A stretch of DNA of 64,000 nt from Gremmenia infestans (taxonomy: Eukaryota > Ascomycota > Leotiomycetes > Helotiales > Hamatocanthoscyphaceae): contig JAFEVB010000019.1 of NCBI GenBank assembly GCA_032629725.1, positions 1 through 64,000 of the forward strand. Direction: 5' to 3'. Positions 11,568 through 21,235 of this stretch are shown here, in pieces. The number at the start of each line of letters is the position of its first letter. Positions within the stretch are counted from its first letter, which is position 1. The translations under genes and the position numbers were made by a program. A model generated the notes under the pieces. The model saw only the letters and a list, made by a program, of their open reading frames with translations. It was not told where the DNA came from and did not search any database.

Positions 11568-13869
11568 TCAATCAGCTTTGATGGCGCTGTTTTCAAGTTA
11601 GCCGATGTACTTGAGTCGAGATCCACTCAAGGGAGTGAATGGGGAGGGAGTAAAACTTACGCATATATCCTTCTAACAAAAGCATATGCCGTCAAGAACC
11701 CCACCGTCCCACAAAGTAAACCATAAACAACACAAGCCATAAAACTATAACTAAAGAACAACAAACCGCTCACGAATCCCTCTATATGCAGCTTGGTTAA
11801 GTAGTACCACACACAATACAAAAACACCCAAACCGCGCTACCACCCCCTACCAAGAAGGAATGCCACCACCAATTGTAATCCTCGCTGCATAATTTAATA
11901 TAGATGGTGACGATGGTAACTTCGGCGATAGTCAGGATCAGGATAATTGAGACGACAGATAGAAAGCCAAAGACGTAGTAATATCCGCTCTTATCCTGCC
12001 AAACTGATTGGAAGACGAAGAGTAGCTCGATGAAGATCACGGCGAAAGGGATCAGACCGGCGAGCAAAATTGACTGCGGTGAGCGGATGTACCATGGCTG
12101 GATTGGGATTTGGCGGGGAATGGATGTTGTTTTCGTCGGGTGTTCCCATGCTCCTGTGCGGACCCATCCGTACCATGATCCGGCATATACCAGAGGGAGC
12201 TGAATGCAAAGCCATAACATGATAATGCCAACCAATGTCCCGAATGGAAGCGCGGTGCTGGAAGCTTGGGCCCAGACGAAGAGGTTCAGGATGAATACAA
12301 GGGCAAATAAAAGACCTGGGAAGAGAGTTGCTGTGATGATCGTGTTCTTGCGCCAGTTCTTGCCACCGAATGTTTTATAGACTCGTCCAGAAAAGTAGCC
12401 CGAGAAGACGCCTGCAAAGACAAACAGTCCAACTCCTACGCTGACAAACCCACCGCGGAAGCTAGGGTTGAGGATTCCCAAACTGCTGAGGAAGAGAAGT
12501 CCAACAGCCATAAATACGAGCTGCATTCCGGAGCCAACGAGGGGTGCAAGGAGGTAACCGTATGAAGGGGATCTGAAGACATCGCCATGGAGAAGCTTCC
12601 ATCCGGTGACATCTTCCAATGCCTCTTCGTCAGATGAGACATCCGCATCGTTCTCCGTATCCCCAACTTGATCGAGCAATCCAGTGCCAGTCTTCTCTCC
12701 AGACTTTGGAGTTCTCGCACCACTTCCAGGCCTAGACCTCCTCTTTGGCTTGCTCTTGCCATCTTCGAGGCTCGAGTCCTTGTATGTCTTGATATCTCCA
12801 CGAATTGTTCGGCCCAGGATGATAGCCACAATAGCACTCAAGGATCCAGAAATGATCAACGAGTTGATGATTGCAAGCCAATGGATTCTCGACCCTTCCT
12901 CCTGGTTCACGAAATATAAATCCCAACGATGTCCCCACTCAATCTTCTCGTCCTCGCGCCAGTATACAGAGTATGAGTACGGAATGTCGAGCATAGCTCC
13001 ATCTTCAATATCCTGTTCGCTTTCAGGGGGTTGGTAAGAGGAGTGAGGGTACTGCAGGGCGAAGTCGGTTCCGTTCGGATGGAGGTAGAGTTCCATGGCG
13101 GTGTCGACATCACTTACATCTTCTGGACACCCAGACTCCATTCTCTTGTTCGGGCCAATACTCTTCGTGTAGACTTCAAATCCAACCACGACCTTCCCAC
13201 CCCTTTCTCCGTCCTTTCCGGGGGCTTTGCGATAGCGAATGACGATTGTAAAGTGGTTGTTGATATAGTATCGCATTTTGCCAGAGGTGGGCGCAATGTC
13301 CTTGTATCCCAGCTTGAACCCTGCAGCGTAATATCTCTTTGACTTGTCCACCGTGATGAAGCTGGTGGCTCCGGGCAGATTATCCACGATCCATTCTACC
13401 ACATAGCCGTCCTTGACCATTTCCCGAGCCCGTTTGAGATCCTTTCGGCTGACTGATTTGGTGCAGAGGAAGTTGCATTCTTGATCTTGACCCATCACCA
13501 ACTCGATGTCTGATTGTGTGATCCGGTCGCCGCGGAGGACTTCCCCGAGGTTCAAAGAGATACTCTGGCCACTGAGGAGTGAGGATCCGGCATGATGAAC
13601 ACCGGTGGGAGGGCAAACGAATGGGAGGTCGTAGTATGCGTATTGCAATTGTGTATTATCCGAGTAGACTTTGTTGACTAGGAGAGGTATTGCTTCGTTG
13701 TCTTTGTAGCTCTTGATGGACCAGCCTGCAGCTTGTTAGCAGTTTTCCCGTGCATGTAGCTATCTGGGGAAAAGTTACCTGGTATGTAGAAAGCTTCTGC
13801 GTAGGAGAAGGCCAGTATGAATAGAAGCCATCTCCCCAGATTCGACTTTAATCTGTAGTCCGCAGCCAT
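11568..13869 (-). CDS. TM9SF/EMP70 nonaspanin
   Basis: Three exons (13869-13779, 13725-11661, 11586-11568) encode about 724 residues. The N-terminus is a signal peptide ending near AEAFYIPG, followed by a lumenal domain (GRWLLFIL leader, then YYDLPFVCPP and CNFLC motifs) and about nine hydrophobic segments in the C-terminal half. Family members sit in Golgi and endosomes and assist membrane-protein sorting, adhesion and metal balance. The last exon is only 19 nt. Reading through its intron would stop after IYA, while splicing GTAAGT to ACAG yields the ending AAIKAD, which carries the C-terminal KxD signal expected in the family. An acidic/basic linker near 12600-12800 separates the lumenal domain from the main membrane block. 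It is convergent with the Zn2Cys6 gene. Confidence 0.92.
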
Positions 13870-15984
13870 TATGTCGTCCTGGTGGGCTCTATGTGTATCT
13901 CATCCACTTGACTGTCCAGATCTCGCCGCGCGCACTGGGAAGGACAAAGCGGGTATGGAGGAGGTAGGTGATGTTCAGAATCCTGCTTTATTGTTGTTGT
14001 TGTCGTCGTCGTCTTTATCGTGGATTTTCCGTATTCGTGGGGGGTCGCAGATCTGGTCTGATAGATAGATCCTCAGTCACGCACGTACAGGGGCGTCGGA
14101 TTCGCGTTGAAGAAAGGAGAAGGTGTAGGCGTAGAAAGGGCTGCTAACGAGCGTAATTGGCACAGAGTACCTGCGAAGATGGTGTACAATAGAAAGGGAA
14201 TTGAAGGTTGAAGACAAGGAAGGAGTGCTTCGTAAAGGTCGGGGGTCGGAAAGTTTATTATTAGTTTTATTTTTATTTCAAGGAGGGAAGAAGAAAAGGT
14301 CCAGATGTCGATAATATCGGCACACATCGAGGTCTGGAGTACGGAGTACGCACACACTCCACTCCCACTCGCACTGCTGTCAACTCGTCAAAACTGGAGA
14401 AATTAGCCCCGTTCGTGTCTATTCTAGGAAGCTCCGATACATCCACGTGACTTGGCTTCGTAACCCCTGAACCCCTTTTCAAAAAAGGTTTCCATTTTAC
14501 AATTGTTTCGGTTCGAGATTAGACATGCAACGAGAAGCCTTGATTACCGTTTTGACCGGAGTGCGGTGAGAACCTTCTTCTTTTTATCTTATACGCTTGG
14601 GCTCTTGTCAAGTCGATTTATGAATAGCCAGCCCCTCATCTTCCACAATGCCTCTTTCCCCAATTGACAAGATAATCTTGCGAGGCCATCATCTTCTAAT
14701 ATCAGATGAAAAGTTTTCATGCTTGAAATCTATCACTCCTTTCCTTCCTCAAGGTTATGATCCGGTTTTGAGACACCATCCCTAAACCTCGAACCAGCGC
14801 TTTCGTTACTCGGGGTTTTTATCTTTATCACGCCTCAAATGTTGACACTAACCCAATTTTGACCAAGATTACCTGATTACAACTCAAGCTGCAACTGCGG
14901 AGAGCGTAGTACACTACCTACAAAGCTAAATCGTTTCAAATTTATGATTTTATGACCAAAGCGGCAAAGCAAAGTTGGAGCTATGAGAAATGAAGCCTGT
15001 GTCGCAGTAGAATATTGGTAGCACATACTTGGATCGAACGAGAGACTCAACAATTCACCGAGAGATCACAATCTGGTAGACCTTGGCACGAACTTTGGTA
15101 GATCCTAGAAATGGCAAACTTCTACGTAGCTTGAGGAGACGTTATAGTTTTGGGAAAAGGGTTTTGGCTTAGGTCTTTGGCTCTTGGGCTACTTACTGTG
15201 TCGGTGCGGACGGGCGGGGCTCTGTTTATCCATAATAGCTATCAAGAATGGCAATCCAATCCTCGTGTTGGTAGGACTTTGCACCTGTTCTTCCCGTAGC
15301 ACTTAGTTCTATGTATTTTCAAATGAACTAAACAACATTCAACCAGAGCTCATAAGTTCCCGATAGTCAGTCTCTTGAATGGGCACCTAGTAATGGCCTC
15401 GTGGTCTTAGGGCGCTAATTACGAAGTTTACATAGTACCATAGTAATGTAAAAACATCTGAACGATATTGTTACCTTCCTTTTATCATGTTCATAATCTT
15501 TTTAATCCTTTTAAGTTAGACTCACTTGAAAGTTGCTCAAACGCCTAGAAAGGAAACTATTAGCTAGCAAAGGGAACAAGTACAGATAGAGTTATTCACA
15601 ACTCAATATAAAAGTCACAGCGGAGTTCGTGAATCACCACGTGATCTTCATTATTAAGGAAGCTAGTATAGCCCAGCTCTGCCATGGGAATAATTGAGAA
15701 CATCAATTATTCCCCTCATGTACGTATTGCTCTCATAGGTAGATATCAATAGCTTGAATTCTGATTAATTATGCTGGCTCTTGCGTCTACGGTCAAAGCC
15801 AATACCCCATTCCTATTGAGGCTATGCTTGGCGACTGTGCCTCTTTTCCGAAACACCAACATCCAAAGCCAACATAATAACAACCACCATCTTTAACAAT
15901 GACCATTCGATTGTTTATATAAATACATAAAAGGCAGAACACACTGTATATGTTATTGACAGTCGTACACCTCTACATCCAAAA
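13870..15984. other. Long gene-free interval
   Basis: These 2.1 kb between two divergently oriented genes contain only short ORFs. One 44-codon ORF at 14648-14782 has no recognisable features. The right half is AT-rich. I searched by eye for tRNA boxes and transposon ends and saw none. Promoters of the TM9 gene (left) and DER1 (right) must lie at the margins. Confidence 0.5.
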
Positions 15985-17291
15985 ATGTCGCCCATTGAAA
16001 TCTTCATGCATGCGCCCCCAATCTCCCGGTATGAACCCTCCACCTGCCTCACCCCTCTTCACTAACATACCACAGAACACTAACCGCCATAACGTTCACA
16101 CTGTCTGTTCTGGTCTACGTAGGACTCCTCGACTTCTCCCTCTTCAACCTCCAGCTGCCGTCCCTCATCAAGCTTCCGCCAGAGCTCTGGCGAATTTTCA
16201 CTTCTCTCTTTATCACGTGGCCAAATTTTGGGATTGTGTTTGATACGTATTTTTGTAAGTTTCGTGATGGGAAGTTAGGCAGATGAAGAAATGAGCTAAT
16301 ATAGAATAGTGTATACTTATGGCTCTAAGCTTGAAATTGCCTCACCTCGATTTTCCCAGCGAGCAGACTTTTTCACATATATATGTTTTTGTTCTGTAGT
16401 TATCTTGGTGAGTTGATGTGTCTTTATGTTGCTTTTTTTCTTTGTTCATTCTCTTCTGCTTTCGATCATATCATAGTCTCAAAGTCTTACTTGGGTTGAT
16501 CTCCAGAGACGTGAGCAGAGGAGGCTACCACCAGGCTCCGAGTCTCCCCTAAAGTCTATCAGGTCACTCCGAACCATTTACCACTTTCCGCAAAGGCGCA
16601 TCAGATGTCCAGACCAGAAGATCTAACAACCATATAGCTCCTAAACATCCTCATCGGCTACGGAAATGTCTTCGCTTCCCCCCTCGCCCTCTGCTTCATC
16701 GCCAGTACCACCCGCGACACCTGGGACCAACCCATGACCCTCCTCGTCCTCAGAATGCCCTCCCAATACTTCCCATACGCCCTCCTCTTCCTAACCCTCA
16801 TTGTCTGCTCCCCACAAGCAGCCATGATCCAAGCCACGGGTGTCGGCGCCGCCCATCTATACGACTTCCTCTCGGGCCTGTATCCGAACTTCGGCATTAA
16901 GAGGAATCTGATCTCATCGCCGGGGCTGGTGAAGAGGGTTTTTGGGACCCAGACTATAGTGGAGAAGCCGTATGGCACGGCGAATATGCCGGGGGTTGCC
17001 AAGGAGGCGGCGTGGGGCTTGGATTTGTCGTGGAAGAGGTTCGGGCCAGGACGGACGTTGGGAGGGGATGGGTCGGCATCTGGCGTGGAGAGGCAGCGAC
17101 CGACGGCCCTTGCTCTTGCTGCGATGGTGATGGTTGGGTTTCTCGTGGTGTGTGGCTTTCTAGCAGTTTTGTTTGTGCAGCATGGGGATCCTCGTGCTTG
17201 GTTCTCGGGCGTCAATACTGGTGGGGTGTCCCAGATTGAATCAGGTGGAAGTGGCGGTGGAGGAACGGCGATAAGTGCGGATGGACAATGA
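15985..17291 (+). CDS. DER1: Derlin (DER1-like ER membrane protein)
   Basis: Four exons (15985-16028, 16076-16254, 16310-16407, 16638-17291) encode about 324 residues, with GT-AG boundaries in phase throughout. The start is MSPIEIFMHAPPISR, and the N-terminal ~220 residues carry several hydrophobic segments in derlin arrangement, including LWRIFTSLF and the later GVGAAHLYDFL near residue 190. Derlins form part of the channel that moves misfolded proteins from the ER to the proteasome (ERAD). The third intron, at 230 nt, is longer than its neighbours. The C-terminus has one more hydrophobic stretch (ALAAMVMVGFLVVCGFLAVL) and a glycine-rich end. Family call is confident; the short exons rest on conservation of phase. 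Confidence 0.86.
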
Positions 17292-17676
17292 GTGAGGCGA
17301 AATTATACTCTTGTGCATATGAAGTAAGAGTTGCACTCGACTCTCTTAATTCCTCTTTTGGAATAAAGCCACTAGATGCCACAGGATATTCCCCGGAGTA
17401 ATCTATACTTAATGCTCGCAAAATCCAATATTTCCAATTGAAGACTATCAATTCAGTGAGCAATATCTTGCTACCATAAGTAGGCTTAAAATTTCCAACG
17501 GGTTTCAGAGTAAGATTTTAAGAGTTCAGATGATAAAATATCACAATCAAGGTTTGTTTCCGGTAAATAAATATAAGTACATTTAGTTCGCAGCAGCATG
17601 TTACCAACATTACCCTTCCCGGACCACCTAAAGTAGAATCCCTTATCACATTTCAACTCGAATTGCTAGAGAATCT
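17292..17676. other. Convergent 3' spacer between DER1 and the S1/P1 nuclease
   Basis: This AT-rich spacer of 385 bases lies between two stop codons that face each other. It should hold both polyadenylation regions. No gene is seen. Confidence 0.6.
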
Positions 17677-19155
17677 TCAAAGTCCAGTACTGCCAGTAGC
17701 AATGAGATCCAACCAAGCCGCCAACCTAAAAGCATCACATCAGCATACATACTACATTATCATAAGCTAATCAAATCAATCGTCAGACATACCTATACCC
17801 CGCCTTTGCAATCTGCAACTCAACAACTGGAATAGCCTTCGTGTAATAGGCACCCGAAAGATCCGTCTTTTCGACTGCAGAGATCCCATTAGGCATGACC
17901 GTGCTGCAGACATAAGAATTGGCATCCGAAGCCCAACTCGTAGCCGAGGTCACTGGATCGGATAGATCAATGCCATCGAGCCAGGACGCTTTTTCGGATT
18001 CGTAGGACCCGGTTTTGATCGAGGTGGTGAGGGTTGCGGCGAAGGACTTGGCGTCAGAGAGCGCATATCCACCAACGTATTTCTCGGGGATGTTGGTGTC
18101 CCACTGCTAGTATGTTAGAGGATGGTTTTCTTTTTGGATTGGAAATGGACGGATGTTGGGGGGTTGCTGGGGGGGTGCTGGGGTTTTTCTGGGAAGAGGG
18201 AAGAGGTGGCACTGACGATGTGGTGGAGATTGGTGGATTCTCCGTCGAAGGTTACATCGATTTCGTTTCCTCCCAAGTCGAGGCCCTCGTCATGAAGAGG
18301 TTGGTGGATGTCTCCAATAAACTGAATAGATTCATCTGATAAGTACAGTGCACGACTAGATTGCATGTTTCCACGACCATGAAGGGAGACACAAGGTTAA
18401 GAGAAGCCTTTTGGCTGCCACAGTCCACGTGCCTCCACGATAATTGAGGGTATCTGATTGCCGCTCCTTCGAAAAGAGACCTGCGAACATCTGCTGGAAG
18501 GAGTTCCAACTTACATGGACAAGGAACTGGAATTTGTTAGTTTTGAAGCAAGCAAGCAGGACTTGGTCGTGCTTACCTTTGCAGCAGTCGCCACGTCTGC
18601 ATCGCTCAAGGAGGAACTCTGAACACGCGAGGTCTGTTTACTCATTAGATGAAAACTTGTTTGGTCATTTCATTTGAACGTACATAGTTCTTGATAGCGC
18701 TAACCACGCAACCTTCACTTCCACAGTCACGGGAGTATTCTACCCCGCAGCTGGATGGGGGGTCATCGTTGGCATCAATGAAATGAAGCGGGGCTGACCA
18801 TGTCCCGGCATCGGTGTAGCGATAAGTATCAGCCTGCAAAAAGATATCAATAACAAGTAAGAAAGCAGATGAGGATATTATTTTACCCATGTTGAAACTG
18901 TGGCAAGGTAGTTGGCGCTGGTGTCCCCCAAAATGCTTTGGAATTTGGTTTTCGTTGCACTTGAAACTATCGCGATATATCAGCACATGATGCCATCACA
19001 GTCGTCGTTGAATGGCAGTTATGTTGAATGCTAGTCCACTAACCAAAGTTTGTAGCAATATAAGCTACAGTCTGATGACCAAGAGTGCCCCAGCCCAAAG
19101 CCGAGGGAAGGGAGGTAGCGAGAAAAAAAATCGAAGTTGCAGCTTGAGTCTTCAT
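17677..19155 (-). CDS. Secreted S1/P1-type single-strand nuclease
   Basis: Eight exons (19155-19044, 18966-18887, 18833-18684, 18633-18577, 18526-18515, 18321-18217, 18103-17793, 17725-17677) give 291 residues, the family's normal size. The secretion signal ends in SALG, so the mature enzyme begins with Trp22, the N-terminal zinc ligand. Further ligand motifs are GTLGH (His27), the HFIGDIHQPLH loop and NLHH. These trinuclear-zinc nucleases degrade single-stranded DNA and RNA outside the cell and can supply phosphate and nucleosides. Exon 5 is a 12-nt microexon encoding FLVH; without it the conserved FLVHFIGD motif is lost. The intron after it is unusually long (193 nt). All phases close into one frame. 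Confidence 0.9.
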
Positions 19156-20587
19156 CTTGAACAGCGCGATTCTTGTCTTGGCGTCTTTCTTGATGTCTCC
19201 TTCTATGTGCCCAGAGAAGATATGAAGCAGACTTTATACTCTTGACCTTCTCCTGAGTCTGTGGTATCTATCTTCGGATAAAGTTGTCCCGATCGGCTGA
19301 CTGAGTCGATTGACCCATTGGAAATGGCTTCTAAAAGGAATACAAGAGGAAATCCCACGATTTAGGAAGGCCAACCAAACCAGTATGCAGCCTTACTTGA
19401 GGTGGAAGGAAACAAGCTTTTTAGTGCTTCCCGAAGGACATGTCTTGGAAGCCAGGCGGTCTGAAGTTGATTGTTTGATAGCTGGGCCGCTGCATTGGGT
19501 AAATGAACATCTCACTCCAATTTGCAGTCGAGACAGGAACGCGAACGACCTTCCTAATCGCAACCTCTTCTGTTCAATACTGACTGCCGAGACACTCCAC
19601 TAAATCAATCCTAAACTGTGAATGGCTAGACCTACGATGTGCGGGGTGCGGCGTGCGCCGTGCCAGTGCCGATTTCCACTTATCGAAGGTATACAGAACA
19701 CTATGATATAATAAGCTTTATCGACATCGCCCATAGATGTCGAGAATAAGAATGCATTAATACACTACTGTTATCGAGATTCTGGGGCATGGTCACGGTG
19801 GTACCTGTGCCTGAATCTGAGTTACAGTGAAGAGGTTGACCTTCTGGAAAGAGAGAAGTCGATCGGAACTGCCGGATTAGATCACCAAGTTACGGGCGCC
19901 ACCACCAGCCCGCAATGCAACTTCAGCCCCCCTTTTAGGAGTAGGGTTTTTACGCGAGGGAGAAGCATGGACGACTTCTCCTTCTCATTGACTTTATGTG
20001 TTCGGACAACAGAAATGTTTTTTGAAAGACTTAAGTACGATTTATGTATAGTGTGTAAAAAGTCTCGTCTACTACTAGGAAGGGGTGTTTTTATTACAAA
20101 GATATCATACTAAATAATAGCACCCAGTCGCTCAAAGCGATTCGGCTCGATTTAAGTTTTGAAGCCCTAATACTCGGCTGAAAAATGTCTAGTAATTTCT
20201 TTGAAGATATACCAAAATTTCATATTCCACTCTCACATTCGTTTGATAGTATTCGATTCTTTGAATTTGCGGAAGGAGCACACCCACCCCGACAAAGAAC
20301 AAACAGCCGAATAGTGTGTCAATACAAAGGATACAAAGCGGACAATGTCGAACCATCCTTTCTCTAAGAATAGCGGCCAGTGAGAACCTATTAATATTTG
20401 ACAGGACAGAATGGACATACAACAAGGCAGTTTGTTTGAATATAAAAGCGTGAAGCCTTTCCTCCTAATATATATTCCATCACATCCAAACCCACACTCA
20501 AACCCACTTCTACATCCCCAATACAATCACCAAAGCTTATATACATAAGTCAAACCAAATCAAACTAAACCTAAAGCAATCCAAAGA
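19156..20587. other. Gene-free interval
   Basis: These 1.4 kb contain only short, unconvincing ORFs. The left end is the promoter of the secreted nuclease. A TATAAA box at 20441-20446, followed by a CT/CCAAAC-rich leader, suggests a transcription start near 20475 for the small ORF downstream. Confidence 0.5.
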
Positions 20588-20695
20588 ATGGCTGCCCACA
20601 CCGAGCTGTCAGTTTTCGTCAACTCCTACGAGCGAGGAGACAGGGAAGGAGCACCATCTCCAGAACCAATCCCTCAACCCTCACCGGGAAACTGA
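20588..20695 (+). CDS. Small ORF, 35 residues, unknown
   Basis: The ORF begins MAAHTELSVFVNSYERGD and ends in a Pro/Ser-rich PIPQPSPGN. It is too short to classify. Support comes from context: a TATAAA box 147 bases upstream, a pyrimidine- and CAAACCC-rich leader, and an A-rich sequence before the ATG (CCAAAGA-ATG). A plausible intron (GTAAGG at 20751, TTTTTAG ending at 20844) follows the stop, so the transcript may be spliced or the real reading frame may differ. It could be a peptide gene, a decayed gene or chance. I do not recognise it. Confidence 0.3.
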   Translation: MAAHTELSVFVNSYERGDREGAPSPEPIPQPSPGN

Positions 20696-21235
20696 GGAGT
20701 GTGGGCTAGGAGGCAGAATAGACGAAGTTGAAACCCCAAAAAAGCAGAGGTAAGGTTTTCTCAGTGTCCGGAGTACTCGCGTTTCTTATGCATAAAAAAA
20801 AGAAAACCAAAAGAGAGATCATAAATGTCACTTGTTCTTTTTAGGCGTTTGGAGCTGGAGTTCTTATGGCCTGGAAAACCAAAAGTGAAAAAGAAAGGGG
20901 TAATGTTCTATCTTTTCTTTCCTGGGTGTTGGGAGAACTGGCATTATCATTAGAGTTGCAACTTATCCAAGTGGATAATAACGCTAAGGTAGAAGTCTGC
21001 CTTAGATTCTGAGTAACTACTATTAAGTGAGTATTTATTCTCATTTGGGTCATCTCTGCGCATCAATAATACATATGATTTTAGTAATAAAAGTCATTTC
21101 TTAAAACATTTGGTCCTAGTGAAGAATTCTTGAATTTGCTCCCGTCCTGTCACCTCATATCTATCCATATGCCATTGAGAACATAATTACAAATAGTTTT
21201 TCATAAGATATAAAAATGCAGACCAAGAGCTAATT
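20696..21235. other. Gene-free interval
   Basis: This AT-rich stretch contains the possible 3' part of the small-ORF transcript (an open frame of about 50 codons after the acceptor at 20844). It then runs to the damaged end of the minus-strand secreted-protein gene. Nothing else is recognised. Confidence 0.4.

Noticed and set aside
14505..14530. GGTTCGAGATTAG resembling a tRNA B box
   Set aside because: The match to the B-box consensus is imperfect, and no A box or cloverleaf arms could be found upstream.
14648..14782. 44-codon plus-strand ORF starting MPLSPIDKIILRGHH
   Set aside because: There is no promoter, splice context or recognisable motif, and it lies in a long non-coding stretch.
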